From Planctomycetota bacterium (GTDB lineage Bacteria; Planctomycetota; SZUA-567; H5-PLA8): a DNA stretch of 64,000 bases. Below, in pieces: positions 1 through 9,215 of this stretch (its first letter is position 1; each line of letters opens with the position of its first letter). The stretch lies in assembly GCA_016200135.1 (NCBI GenBank), contig JACQFI010000003.1, forward strand, positions 95,666 to 159,665, given 5' to 3'. Under the pieces are notes generated by a model. The model saw only the letters and a list, made by a program, of their open reading frames with translations, was not told the origin of the DNA and ran no database searches. Made by a program: the position numbers and the translations under genes.

Positions 1-1128
1 CTCTGCACCGTCCCCTATTCGAGCGGGTTCTTCATCGCGGACTTGAACATCGGCATCTTCTTCCTGGCCGCGATCACGAGCCTGGAGACGATCGGCATCC
101 TGATGGCGGGGTGGGCGAGCAACAACAAGTGGGCGCTGTTGGGCGGAATGCGTTCGGCGGCGCAGATCGTGAGCTACGAGCTGCCCGCGGGCCTGACGAT
201 CCTGACCGTGATCTTGCTCGCCGGCACGATGTCCATGCAAGGCATCATTTACGACCAAGTCGGCCCGCACGACTGGTGTCAGGGCTGGGCGTGGCAATGG
301 AACCTCTTCTCCAATCCCTTCATGATGATCCTCGCGCCGGCGTACTTCCTGGCCGCGCTGGCGGAGTGCAACCGCACGCCGTTCGATATCCCCGAAGCCG
401 AGTCGGAGCTCGTGGCGGGCTACCACACTGAGTACACGGGCATGAACTTCGCGTTCTTCTTCATGGCCGAGTACGCGATGATGTGCGTCACCTCCGCGAT
501 CGCCGTCACCGTCTTCCTGGGCGGCTGGTCCACCGGCATCGGCTTCCTCGAACAGGGCATGATGGAAGCCAACGTGGGCGACCGCATCCCCGGCACGGAG
601 CTGGTGGCGAAGGTCGCGGTGCCCGAACTGACCGCGGGCGAACCGATTCCCGGCACGAAGAACGTAATCGCGGCGCAGGACCTGAAGGACATCCGCATCG
701 GCGACAAGATTCCCGGCACCGAGCAGCAGGTGCTGACGCCGAAGTACTACTGGTGGGCCTCGCTGGTGCATCTGCTGGCCTTTGCGGTGAAGACGTACGG
801 GCTGGTCTTTATCATGATGTGGATCCGCTGGACGCTGCCGCGCTTCCGCGTGGACCAGATGATGACGCTGTGCTGGAAGAAACTGATCCCCATCGGCATG
901 TTCTGCTTCACCGGTGTCGCGCTGTGGACGCTGCTGCGCAAGCCCTTCGCGGCGTGGATGGGCGGCATAGCCGCCTACCGCGACCTCGTCGGCGGGCTCT
1001 CGATGCTTGCCTTCTTCGGCTTCATCGTCTGGATCTACTGGTTCTTCACCAAGCCGATGTCCCCCGACGAGCAGAAGCGGCGCAAGCTGATCGCGCACGC
1101 GAACGTCGGCCACGGCATGGGCGCTTGA
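1..1128 (+). CDS. nuoH: NADH-quinone oxidoreductase subunit H (5' partial)
   Basis: This is the membrane subunit of respiratory complex I that lies at the quinone site, between the peripheral arm and the proton-pumping subunits. The frame is open from base 1, so the start is outside the window. The family signature is visible early (ADLNIGI, then GWASNNKWALLGGMRSAAQ), as is the conserved acidic quinone-site loop (NRTPFDIPEAESELVAGYHT). Multiple hydrophobic helices follow. Between two helices, about bases 570-740, lies a non-membrane insert of roughly 55 residues carrying three G-x-x-IPGT repeats, which is not expected in this family. The gene heads a nuoHIJKLMN run, and nuoI starts 31 bases downstream. 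Identity is certain; only the insert is odd. Confidence 0.97.
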   Translation, partial: LCTVPYSSGFFIADLNIGIFFLAAITSLETIGILMAGWASNNKWALLGGMRSAAQIVSYELPAGLTILTVILLAGTMSMQGIIYDQVGPHDWCQGWAWQWNLFSNPFMMILAPAYFLAALAECNRTPFDIPEAESELVAGYHTEYTGMNFAFFFMAEYAMMCVTSAIAVTVFLGGWSTGIGFLEQGMMEANVGDRIPGTELVAKVAVPELTAGEPIPGTKNVIAAQDLKDIRIGDKIPGTEQQVLTPKYYWWASLVHLLAFAVKTYGLVFIMMWIRWTLPRFRVDQMMTLCWKKLIPIGMFCFTGVALWTLLRKPFAAWMGGIAAYRDLVGGLSMLAFFGFIVWIYWFFTKPMSPDEQKRRKLIAHANVGHGMGA

Positions 1129-1159
1129 CGCAGGCGGCAGGCCACGTGAGGAGTGGGCG

Positions 1160-1933
1160 ATGATCGACTTTCTTCAGGACATCTACGACGGCATGAAGAC
1201 CTTCATGGTCGGCATGAAGGTCACCGGCGGCTACCTTAAAGAGAACATGATTCGCGAAGGGCTGCTGCAGGCGAAGACCGACATCAACATGGCGCCCAAC
1301 ACGGTCGAGTACGACGGCACCATCGAAAAGGCCCTGTTGGTCCCGGTGGCGGATCGCTTCCGCGGGCATCTGCATAACGACGTCGAACGCTGCATCGTGT
1401 GCAAGAACTGCGCGAAGGCCTGCCCGATCGACTGCTTCTGGATCGACGGCGAGAAGACCGAACATAACAAACTTCGCCCCAGCCGCTTCGACATCGACAT
1501 CCTGAAGTGCATGTACTGCGGGCTGTGCGTGGTCGCGTGCCCGACGGGTTGCCTGACCATGACCAAGGAATGGTGGGGCTCGCAGCGCGCAAACACGACC
1601 GATACCCACGGCGGGCGCTCGAACCTGCACGGCCTCATCCGCGAGTTCGGCGTCGGGTTCTACACGCCGGAACAGAAGGTAGAGGTCGAGAAGAAGCGCA
1701 TCGAGATTGCCGAGGCGAAGAAGCGCAAGGCCGCGGAAGACGCCGCCAAGAAAGCCGCAGCCGCCGCTGCCGCGAAGGCCGCCGCGCCCAAGCCTGCTGC
1801 ACCCGCCGCTGGCGCCTCGCCCACTGCGAACGCCGCTCCGAAACCGGATGCACCCGCGCCTGCTGCACCGCCGAAAACGGCCGAAGGCGGAGCCACCCCC
1901 GGCGGCGGCACGCCGAATCCCGCGAGCACCTGA
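1160..1933 (+). CDS. nuoI: NADH-quinone oxidoreductase subunit I (2x[4Fe-4S])
   Basis: This is the ferredoxin-like subunit that carries clusters N6a and N6b and passes electrons towards the quinone site. Two CxxCxxCxxxCP motifs are visible, CIVCKNCAKACP near residue 78 and CMYCGLCVVACP near residue 117. The ATG follows GAGGAG at good spacing. The conserved core ends near residue 178. An Ala/Pro/Lys-rich tail of about 80 residues follows, starting as a charged helix rich in AEAKKRK and ending in Pro/Ala. This tail is not part of the family fold and makes the protein much longer than a usual NuoI of about 160-180 residues. It lies in the operon between nuoH and nuoJ. Confidence 0.97.
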   Translation: MIDFLQDIYDGMKTFMVGMKVTGGYLKENMIREGLLQAKTDINMAPNTVEYDGTIEKALLVPVADRFRGHLHNDVERCIVCKNCAKACPIDCFWIDGEKTEHNKLRPSRFDIDILKCMYCGLCVVACPTGCLTMTKEWWGSQRANTTDTHGGRSNLHGLIREFGVGFYTPEQKVEVEKKRIEIAEAKKRKAAEDAAKKAAAAAAAKAAAPKPAAPAAGASPTANAAPKPDAPAPAAPPKTAEGGATPGGGTPNPAST

Positions 1934-2052
1934 CCGGGGTTTGCCGCAGGCGCTAAGAGATTGTGTAAGAGATTGCCGTAAGAAGAGTTGCATGCGAAAT
2001 ACGGGACCTGCTTTGGGGCTTCGTTCGGGCCTCAATTGCGCCCGTGCGTCGC

Positions 2053-2080
2053 TTGCGAACATGGGGGCGGGCGCTATAGT
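2053..2080 (+). promoter_or_regulatory. Candidate internal promoter before nuoJ with inverted repeat
   Basis: TTGCGA (2053-2058) and TATAGT (2075-2080) are 16 bases apart in the only sizeable gap of the nuo run (1934-2163, otherwise without visible features). The -10 box sits between the arms of a perfect 7-base inverted repeat, GGCGGGC (2066-2072) and GCCCGCC (2084-2090), which could be an operator or a short hairpin. The call rests on box similarity only. Confidence 0.4.
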
Positions 2081-2163
2081 ACAGCCCGCCTTCCAATGAA
2101 GCTTTGGAGCAGCCGCATAGCGACGGTCCGCGCGCACGGACCCGGGAGTCCAGCGTTTAACTC

Positions 2164-2727
2164 ATGAGTCCCACCGCCGACATTCTCTTCTGGATGGTAA
2201 TGGCCGTGACCATTGCTTCCGCCGCGCTGGTGGTGGTGGCGAAGAAGATTCTGCACGCCGCGTTCGCGCTGAGCATCTGCTTCCTGGGCGTGGCGGCGAT
2301 CTACGTCTTCCTGCACGCGGACTTCATCGCCGCGGTGCAACTGATCGTCTACGTCGGCGGCATCATCGTGCTGATCATGTTCGCGGTCATGTTCTCGTCG
2401 CATACGCAGGAAGCAGGCGGCGAGGGCGGGCGCAAAGTCCTGGCGCTGGGCGCGGGGGCGGCGACGGCCGCGATGCTCTTTACCGCCATCATGCTGATCA
2501 TCAGCAGACTGCAGCAGCCGCTGCACGAGGCCAACGCGTTTGCGACGCAGGCTTATCAGCATACCGCCGGCATCACGGGGCAGGATCTGGCCGCCGAGAC
2601 GCCGCGCCTGGGGCTGGGGCACATCCTGATGGGCGAGTACATGCTGCCGTTCGAGGTCGCGTCGATCCTGGTGCTGGCGGCGCTGGTCGGCGCGGTGGTG
2701 ATCGTGCGCAAAGAGACGAGAGGGTAG
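2164..2727 (+). CDS. nuoJ: NADH-quinone oxidoreductase subunit J
   Basis: This is a membrane subunit of complex I (ND6-type). It has about five hydrophobic helices and the family pattern near residues 55-80, VQLIVYVGGIIVLIMFAVM, which includes the glycine-rich pi-bulge helix. The length of 187 residues is normal or slightly long. It begins with ATG 230 bases after nuoI, behind a candidate promoter, and ends three bases before nuoK, as usual for translationally coupled nuoJ-nuoK. Confidence 0.96.
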   Translation: MSPTADILFWMVMAVTIASAALVVVAKKILHAAFALSICFLGVAAIYVFLHADFIAAVQLIVYVGGIIVLIMFAVMFSSHTQEAGGEGGRKVLALGAGAATAAMLFTAIMLIISRLQQPLHEANAFATQAYQHTAGITGQDLAAETPRLGLGHILMGEYMLPFEVASILVLAALVGAVVIVRKETRG

Positions 2728-2730
2728 GGC

Positions 2731-3090
2731 ATGGACGCCTTCGCGAACCTGCCCGTGCTCGCCGACAGCCTTCTGGGCGGCGGCCCGGACAACCTATTCA
2801 ATTACCTGCTGCTGGCGGGAATTCTCTTCGCGTTGGGCGTCTTCGCGATGATCAGCCGGCGCAACGCGGTCGGAATCTTGATGGGCGTGGAACTGATCCT
2901 GAACGCGTCGGGCATCAACTTCGTTGCCTTCTCGCGCTTTAACGGGCACCACCTGGAAGGGCAGGTCTTCGCGCTCTTCATCATCGTCCTGGCGGCCGCG
3001 GAAGCGGCGGTGGCGCTGGCGCTGGTGCTCGCGGTCTTCCAGACGCATCGCAGCATCGAGTTGGACCAGGTGGACGAGATGAAGCTGTAG
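2731..3090 (+). CDS. nuoK: NADH-quinone oxidoreductase subunit K
   Basis: This is a small three-helix complex I subunit (ND4L-type) with the conserved membrane glutamates used in proton transfer. The segment GILMGVELILNASGINFVAF is diagnostic, and AAAEAAVALALVLAVF in helix 3 holds the second glutamate. At 119 residues it is slightly longer than the usual 100 or so because of an N-terminal extension (MDAFANLPVLADSLLGGGPD) ahead of helix 1. It is tightly spaced with nuoJ and followed by nuoL after 33 bases. Confidence 0.96.
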   Translation: MDAFANLPVLADSLLGGGPDNLFNYLLLAGILFALGVFAMISRRNAVGILMGVELILNASGINFVAFSRFNGHHLEGQVFALFIIVLAAAEAAVALALVLAVFQTHRSIELDQVDEMKL

Positions 3091-3123
3091 CGGGAACGGA
3101 ATCGTTCGGTCGAAGGTTGGAGC

Positions 3124-5403
3124 GTGAATTTGGATACGGCTCTCTTTGTCTGGCTCTCCGCGAGCATCCTCCTGCTGCCGCTGGTGGCGTTTGCCATCCT
3201 GCTCTTCTGCGGCAAGAAGTTCGAGCGCGGGGCGGACTACCTGGCCATCGGCGTGATGGGCACGGCGTTTATCCTTTCGGTTGCGCTGTTCGCGAAGGCC
3301 GCGGTCTGGCCCGCGACGTCCGACCGCCCGATCGTCGCGAATCTCACCTGGATAAACCTCGGCAACATCAAGCTGACGATGGGCTTCCTGGTCGACAGCC
3401 TCTCCTCGTTCATGTGCATGATCGTCACCGGCCTGGCGACGCTCGTGCTGATCTACTCGATGTTTTACCTGCACGGCGACACGCTGTACCGGCGCTACTT
3501 CGGGTTCATGTGCTTCTTCTGCTTTTCCATGCTGGGCATCGTGCTGAGCAGCAGCCTGCTGATGACGTTCGTCTTCTGGGAACTGGTCGGGCTGGGCAGC
3601 TACTTCCTGATCGGGTTCTGGTTCTACAAGCCGCCGGTCTCCAAGGACCACCATTATCAGGAACTGAAGGCGCGCTACGCGACGGGCATCGACGAGCGCT
3701 TCCTCTCGCCGGCCTACGCGCAACGCAAGGCCTTCGTGATGAACCGCATCGGCGACTTCGGGTTCGTCAGCGGGATCATGATCTTCGCCTACGTGATGTG
3801 CAAGGCGGCCTTCAGCGATCCCTCCTTTGCGCAGTACGCGAAAGGCCCTCTCGACTACACCAATCTTTACGCGGCCACGCAGGCGGGCGTTTTTAACCAC
3901 ATCACCATCTGGGGGTTGGACGGCACCGCGCTCCTGACGCTCGCGGGCATCCTGACCTTCATGGGCGCGATGGGCAAGTCCGCGCAGTTCCCGCTGCACA
4001 CCTGGCTGCCGGACGCCATGCAGGGCCCGACCACGGGCTCTTCGATCATCCACGCCGCGACGATGGTGGCGGCAGGCGTCTACATGACCGCGCGCATCCA
4101 TCCGCTGCTCACTGAGGGCTCGCTCTTCTTCGTCGCGGTCATCGGCGGCGTGACGGCGTTCCTGGCGGCGACCATGGCGATGGTGCAGTGGGATATCAAG
4201 GCGGTGCTGGCGTACTCCACCATCTCGCAGCTCGGTTACATGATGATCGGCCTGGGCGCGGGCGCGTACACCGCCGGCGTCGCGCACCTCTTCACGCACG
4301 CGATCTTTAAGTGCATGCTGTTCCTCTGCGCGGGCTCGGTGATTCATGCCTGCCACCACCTGCAGGACATGAACCGCATGGGCGGGCTACGGCGCAAGAT
4401 GCCCCTCACGTTCGTGGCCACGCTCGCGGGCGTGCTGGCGATCATCGGGTGTCCTTTCTTCAGCGGCTTCTACAGCAAGGACGCGATCCTGGCGGGCTCG
4501 TGTGCGAAGGCACTGGAGATCGGCGGGCTGCACTGGCTGCCGTACTTGCTGGGCCAGGCGACGGCGGCGCTGACGGCGTTCTACATGTGCCGGCTCCTCT
4601 TCTGGACTTTCTTCGGCAAGCCGCGCGACAAGCAGGTGTACGATCACGCGCACGAATCGCCGCCGGTGGCGACCGTGCCCTTGATGATTCTGGCGCTCTT
4701 CTGCTTCGGGTTCTGGTGGAGCGGAACCATTGTGGCGCACTCAGGCTACCTGCCGGGCCTAACGGTCCAGGCGGAAGGCGTCGAGGCCCACGGCGTTGAA
4801 GTGGAGACGGTGCGGACCACGACCGGCTGGGTGGACGCGCTGATGGTCTCGCCCACGCACGCCGCGCACCTCAACGAGGCGCGGATCGAAGGCGCGGATG
4901 CGGTCAGACTGCACGAGGAACGGCACGAGAAGGCCCATACCATTGCGACCGTGCTCTCGCTCCTGGGCATGCTCGCCGGTGCGGGCATCGCGTGGCTCTT
5001 GTACGGCGCGAAGTCGGTGGACGCGAACGAACTGGTTGCCGGGAACGGCCTGCTGGCGCTACTCTGGGAACTGGTGAGCCAGCTCTGGTACTTCGACCGC
5101 CTTTACCAGGACGGCATCGTGCCCCTCTTCAGGGCCGTCAACCGCGTGCTCTATCTGTTCGATTTCATGGTGCTCGACCAGATCCTGGTGGACGGCTGGG
5201 CCTATTTCATCATGGCCGTGAGCCAGGTCGGGCGCGCGTTTGACAACTGGGTGGTGGATAAGTGCGTGGATCTTTTCGGCACCGTGACGGCGCTCTGCGG
5301 GCAGCTCACGCGTTCGCTCCAGGCGGGCAAGATTCAGTACTACGCCTGCGTGACGTTCGGGGCGGTCGCGCTGGTGCTGCTGATGCTGCTGATGATGCAG
5401 TAA
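3124..5403 (+). CDS. nuoL: NADH-quinone oxidoreductase subunit L
   Basis: This is the distal antiporter-like proton-pumping subunit of complex I (ND5-type), with the long lateral helix at the C-terminal end. The start is GTG behind AGGTTGGA. Signature stretches include FVFWELVGLGSYFLIGFW, the QFPLHTWLPDAMQGPT motif near residues 285-300 and AYSTISQLGYMMIGLG. At 759 residues it is longer than many NuoL proteins. Part of the excess is a hydrophilic insert after the helix near residue 175, and part is a charged loop near residues 550-600. The next gene, nuoM, starts 47 bases downstream. Confidence 0.97.
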   Translation: MNLDTALFVWLSASILLLPLVAFAILLFCGKKFERGADYLAIGVMGTAFILSVALFAKAAVWPATSDRPIVANLTWINLGNIKLTMGFLVDSLSSFMCMIVTGLATLVLIYSMFYLHGDTLYRRYFGFMCFFCFSMLGIVLSSSLLMTFVFWELVGLGSYFLIGFWFYKPPVSKDHHYQELKARYATGIDERFLSPAYAQRKAFVMNRIGDFGFVSGIMIFAYVMCKAAFSDPSFAQYAKGPLDYTNLYAATQAGVFNHITIWGLDGTALLTLAGILTFMGAMGKSAQFPLHTWLPDAMQGPTTGSSIIHAATMVAAGVYMTARIHPLLTEGSLFFVAVIGGVTAFLAATMAMVQWDIKAVLAYSTISQLGYMMIGLGAGAYTAGVAHLFTHAIFKCMLFLCAGSVIHACHHLQDMNRMGGLRRKMPLTFVATLAGVLAIIGCPFFSGFYSKDAILAGSCAKALEIGGLHWLPYLLGQATAALTAFYMCRLLFWTFFGKPRDKQVYDHAHESPPVATVPLMILALFCFGFWWSGTIVAHSGYLPGLTVQAEGVEAHGVEVETVRTTTGWVDALMVSPTHAAHLNEARIEGADAVRLHEERHEKAHTIATVLSLLGMLAGAGIAWLLYGAKSVDANELVAGNGLLALLWELVSQLWYFDRLYQDGIVPLFRAVNRVLYLFDFMVLDQILVDGWAYFIMAVSQVGRAFDNWVVDKCVDLFGTVTALCGQLTRSLQAGKIQYYACVTFGAVALVLLMLLMMQ

Positions 5404-5450
5404 GTCAGAAGATTGTTGCGAATACGTTCGACCTTTTTTGGGAGTAGCGC

Positions 5451-7544
5451 ATGCCAGAATCACAGTTTGGATTTCCATTGCTGACGCTCTACGTCTTTGC
5501 GCCGGTGATTGGAATGGCCGCGATCCTGCTCGTGCCGTCGAAGCGCGCGGACATCATCAAGACCATCGGCGCCGCGGCCGCCGCCGTGCCCATGCTGCTG
5601 GGCCTTTACGTGCTCTTCGCGTTCAAAGACGACGGCAACATGCACTATCGTGAAAACATTCTGTGGATTGAAGGACTGAACGTCCACTATGCGCTGGGCA
5701 TCGACGGGATCTCGGCGCCGATGATCGTGCTCTCCGGTGTGGTGGGCTTCCTGGCGGTAGTCGCGAGCTGGGGCATCGAGAAGCAGATCAAGGGTTACTT
5801 CGCGCTGATCCTGCTGCTGTTGGCGGGCATGAATGGCGTCTTCTGCGCGCTGGACTTCTTCCTCTTCTACGTCTTCTGGGAACTGATGCTGCTGCCGATG
5901 TACTTCCTCATCGGCATCTGGGGCGGCCCGAACCGCGTCTACGCCGCGATCAAGTTCTTCCTCTACACGATGGCGGGCTCGGTGCTGATGCTCGTCGTCC
6001 TGCTGGCGACCTGGTACTGGTCGGACGGCGGGTACGCGGAGCCCGAGCAGGCCGCCGCGGTGAACGCCGTAAAGGAGAAGGTGCTCGAGCACCGCGAGAA
6101 CGTCTTCGACCGCCTGGCGGTGGTCGATCCGGATATCTTCCGCCTGCCTGCCAGCCTTAAGCGCTCCTACATGGCCGCCGAGGGCCTGCCTTACACGCAG
6201 GAGTCGGACCGCCTGCTGGTGGATGCTAAGTCTCTCCGGCAGCGCCTGAACAGCCTTCCGGTAACGAACTCGGGCAACAAGGAGGCGGTGGAAGAAGAGC
6301 GGGCGCAGCTCCTGCAAGGCGTGAAGCTCGAACGCACGTTCAGCCTGACCGAACTGCGCGAACGGTATCCGCTCTTCACGGGGCATTTTCAGCTCTTCCG
6401 CTTCCTGAGTCCGCTGCCGTTCGCGGCGTTGATGTTCGTTTTCCTGTACGTCGCTTTCGCGATCAAGGTGCCGGTCTTCCCGTTCCACACCTGGCTGCCG
6501 TGGGCCCACGTGGAGGCCCCGACAGCGATCTCGGTGATTCTGGCGGGCATCCTGCTGAAGATGGGCGTGTACGGGTTCCTGCGGATCTCGTTCGGGCTCT
6601 TTCCCACCATGGCAGTGAACTTCGCCGTGCCGATGGCGGTCTTCGGCGTCTTCAACATCATCTACGGCGCGTGCTGCGCGATGGCGCAGGACGACATGAA
6701 GAAGCTCGTCGCGTACTCCTCAGTCTCGCACATGGGCTTCTGCATGCTCGGCATGGCGGCGATGACGACCTGGGGCATGACGGGTTCGGTGCTGCAGATG
6801 TTCAACCACGGGACCTCGACGAGCATGATGTTCTTGCTGGTGGGCGTGCTCTACGACCGCGCGCACCACCGCGAGATCAACAAGTTCGGCGGGATCGCGC
6901 AGCAGATGCCGGTTTATGCGGGCGTGATGACGCTGGCCCTCTTTGCCAGCATGGGCCTGCCGGGCCTCAGCGGGTTCATCAGCGAGATCCTGGTCTTCCT
7001 CGGTTCGTTCCGCTCCAATATGGGCTCGCTGCCCGGCGTCTCCAAGCCGGAGTTGTCCTTCCAGAGCATGACCGTGATCGCCGCTTTCGGAGTGATCCTG
7101 ACCGCCGCGTACCTGCTGTGGATGATGCAGCGGGTCTTCTTTGGGCCGCTGAACGAGCGCTATAAAGGCTTCGCGGACATGAACGCGCGCGAGCTGTTCA
7201 CGCTAGTGCCTTTGGCCGTGATGGTGATCGCGTTCGGCATCTACCCGCAGCCGCTGATCAATCTGACCAAGCGTTCGGTGGAAAGCCTGCAGGCGCATGT
7301 CCTGCACAGCAAGAGCATCGATAGCGGAGAGGTGCCGAAGACGCTGGCCGCCTCGCCTGGCACCGCGAATACGGGCCCCGCCGCGGCAGACGCCCGCGCT
7401 ACGCCTCCGGACGTGGCGCCCGAGAAAGCCGCCGCACCGAAGCCGGAAGCCGCCGCGGAGCGGCCCGCCGCTCCCGAGCAGGGAAAAGGCCAGGAGGCCG
7501 ATCCCGTAAATCTGCGGGAGCTGGCGCACGCGGGAGCGCCTTAG
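5451..7544 (+). CDS. nuoM: NADH-quinone oxidoreductase subunit M with large hydrophilic insert
   Basis: This is a central antiporter-like proton-pumping subunit of complex I (ND4-type). Diagnostic segments are ALDFFLFYVFWELMLLPMYF, VPVFPFHTWLPWAHVEAPTA near residue 345 and AYSSVSHMGFCMLG. At 697 residues it is far longer than the usual 500 or so. Two additions explain this. One is a charged, probably helical insert at about residues 190-313, between membrane helices. The other is an Ala/Pro/Lys-rich tail from about residue 620. The core motifs are intact, so function is expected. The insert has no motif I recognise. Confidence 0.96.
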   Translation: MPESQFGFPLLTLYVFAPVIGMAAILLVPSKRADIIKTIGAAAAAVPMLLGLYVLFAFKDDGNMHYRENILWIEGLNVHYALGIDGISAPMIVLSGVVGFLAVVASWGIEKQIKGYFALILLLLAGMNGVFCALDFFLFYVFWELMLLPMYFLIGIWGGPNRVYAAIKFFLYTMAGSVLMLVVLLATWYWSDGGYAEPEQAAAVNAVKEKVLEHRENVFDRLAVVDPDIFRLPASLKRSYMAAEGLPYTQESDRLLVDAKSLRQRLNSLPVTNSGNKEAVEEERAQLLQGVKLERTFSLTELRERYPLFTGHFQLFRFLSPLPFAALMFVFLYVAFAIKVPVFPFHTWLPWAHVEAPTAISVILAGILLKMGVYGFLRISFGLFPTMAVNFAVPMAVFGVFNIIYGACCAMAQDDMKKLVAYSSVSHMGFCMLGMAAMTTWGMTGSVLQMFNHGTSTSMMFLLVGVLYDRAHHREINKFGGIAQQMPVYAGVMTLALFASMGLPGLSGFISEILVFLGSFRSNMGSLPGVSKPELSFQSMTVIAAFGVILTAAYLLWMMQRVFFGPLNERYKGFADMNARELFTLVPLAVMVIAFGIYPQPLINLTKRSVESLQAHVLHSKSIDSGEVPKTLAASPGTANTGPAAADARATPPDVAPEKAAAPKPEAAAERPAAPEQGKGQEADPVNLRELAHAGAP

Positions 7545-7592
7545 TTCGACTGGAACTTTTTCGCACGGAACCTCGACCACGGATAAGACCGA

Positions 7593-9209
7593 ATGCTTGA
7601 CGGCTTCTACAAACTGCTCGACCAGAACGTCCGGCACCTGCTGCTGATCGTGCCGGAGCTGCTGGTGATGGCGGGCTTCCTGCTCGGCCTGATCTTCGAC
7701 TGCATCGCGCCCGAAGAGCGCCGCAAGTCCACGGCCTACATCTGCCTGCTCTTCCTCGTCGCGGCGATGTGGGTGAATGTGATGGACTGGAACGGGATCG
7801 CCCGCGAGCAGACCGTGCTGAAGATGGTTAAAGAGGTCCCCAAAGATCCCCACCGGCCAATCGTCTACCGGTCCGTGCCGGTGCAGGTCATGCGTTCGGA
7901 CGCGCTCTTTACCGGGATGATCGCGCGCGACACGTTTGCCATGTACTTCAAGTTCGTCGTGCTGCTGGGCACGGCGGTCTCGCTGCTGATGGCGCTGAAC
8001 GCGCGGGAACTCGCGGGGCCCAACCGCGGCGAATTCTACCTGCTGCTTACGGCTACGTGTTTGGGGGCGATGTTCCTGAGTTCCGCGACGAATCTGCTGA
8101 TGATCTACCTTTCGCTGGAAACGCTCTCGATCGTCAGCTACGCGATGGCCGGCTACTTGCGGCAGGACCGCAAGTCGGCGGAGGCCGGCATCAAGTACGC
8201 GATCTACGGTGCCATGGCCTCCGGTATCATGATCTTCGGCATGTCGTACCTTTACGGGCTGACGGGCTCGCTTGATCTTACGGGGCCTTCGGGCATTGCG
8301 GCCAAGTGGTTTGAACTCCGGCATGCCGCCACGCCCTCGATGCAGGGCGCGTACCTGGCGGTGCTGGCGATGGTCTTCTGCGGACTGCTCTACAAGATCG
8401 CGGCGGCGCCGTTCCACTACTGGTCTCCGGACGTGTACGAAGGCGCGCCGACGACGGCGACGGGGTTCTTCTCGGTGGTGCCCAAGGCCGCGGGCTTTGC
8501 GGTGCTCGTGCGGGTGCTGATCGATTTCTTCCCGCTGGGCTCGACCTCGCATTTCGGCGGGCTTACGCGCATGGAGACAACGATCGCGGCGATCGCGGTG
8601 CTGACGATGACCGTCGGCAACCTGGCGGCGCTGGCGCAGAGCAACGCGAAGCGCATGCTGGCGTACTCGTCCATCGCGCACGCGGGGTACATGCTCGCAG
8701 GGCTTTCGGCGCTCGACGATGGGTTAGGGCCCGCCGCGACGCTCTATTACCTGCTCGTCTACCTCTTCATGAACTTGGGCGCGTTCCTCGTGCTGGTGGC
8801 GCTCGAAAATTTCCGCGGAAGCTGCGACCTTAAGGATCTACGCGGAGCGGTCCGCCGCGAACCGCTGCTCGGCGTGACGCTCGTGATCTTCCTTTTCAGC
8901 CTCACCGGCCTTCCGCCGCTGGCGGGATTCACCGGCAAGTACCTGATCATGGTCAAACTTGCCGAACGCGGGAGCTGGTTCCTGGTGCTCTTTATCGGGT
9001 TGAATTCGGTGATCAGCCTGTACTACTACATGCGGCTGGCGAAGGCGATCGCGATCGATCCGCCGGAAGCCGCGGCGACGCCCTCGGAGCCGACGCCATC
9101 GGTCTTCAACTTCCTGGCGGCGGGGCAAGTGGCCGCGCTGGTGCTGCTCTTCGTCTACTTCGAGCCGGTCTACAACATCTGCAAGGGCGTGCTGGAACCG
9201 CTGAAGTAG
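7593..9209 (+). CDS. nuoN: NADH-quinone oxidoreductase subunit N
   Basis: This is the proximal antiporter-like proton-pumping subunit of complex I (ND2-type) and the last gene of the nuo run. The segment PFHYWSPDVYEGAPTTATGF near residue 272 and AYSSIAHAGYMLAGL near residue 350 are typical. Its 538 residues include an N-terminal hydrophilic loop (about residues 70-100) beyond the common length. The minus-strand neighbour ends 6 bases later, so the operon ends here convergently. No intrinsic terminator is visible in the short gap. Confidence 0.97.
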   Translation: MLDGFYKLLDQNVRHLLLIVPELLVMAGFLLGLIFDCIAPEERRKSTAYICLLFLVAAMWVNVMDWNGIAREQTVLKMVKEVPKDPHRPIVYRSVPVQVMRSDALFTGMIARDTFAMYFKFVVLLGTAVSLLMALNARELAGPNRGEFYLLLTATCLGAMFLSSATNLLMIYLSLETLSIVSYAMAGYLRQDRKSAEAGIKYAIYGAMASGIMIFGMSYLYGLTGSLDLTGPSGIAAKWFELRHAATPSMQGAYLAVLAMVFCGLLYKIAAAPFHYWSPDVYEGAPTTATGFFSVVPKAAGFAVLVRVLIDFFPLGSTSHFGGLTRMETTIAAIAVLTMTVGNLAALAQSNAKRMLAYSSIAHAGYMLAGLSALDDGLGPAATLYYLLVYLFMNLGAFLVLVALENFRGSCDLKDLRGAVRREPLLGVTLVIFLFSLTGLPPLAGFTGKYLIMVKLAERGSWFLVLFIGLNSVISLYYYMRLAKAIAIDPPEAAATPSEPTPSVFNFLAAGQVAALVLLFVYFEPVYNICKGVLEPLK

Positions 9210-9215
9210 CGGGCC

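Noticed and set aside
2794..4359. 521-codon minus-strand open frame
   Set aside because: Lies opposite nuoK and nuoL, is rich in His, Arg and Glu as shadows are, and has no family motif.
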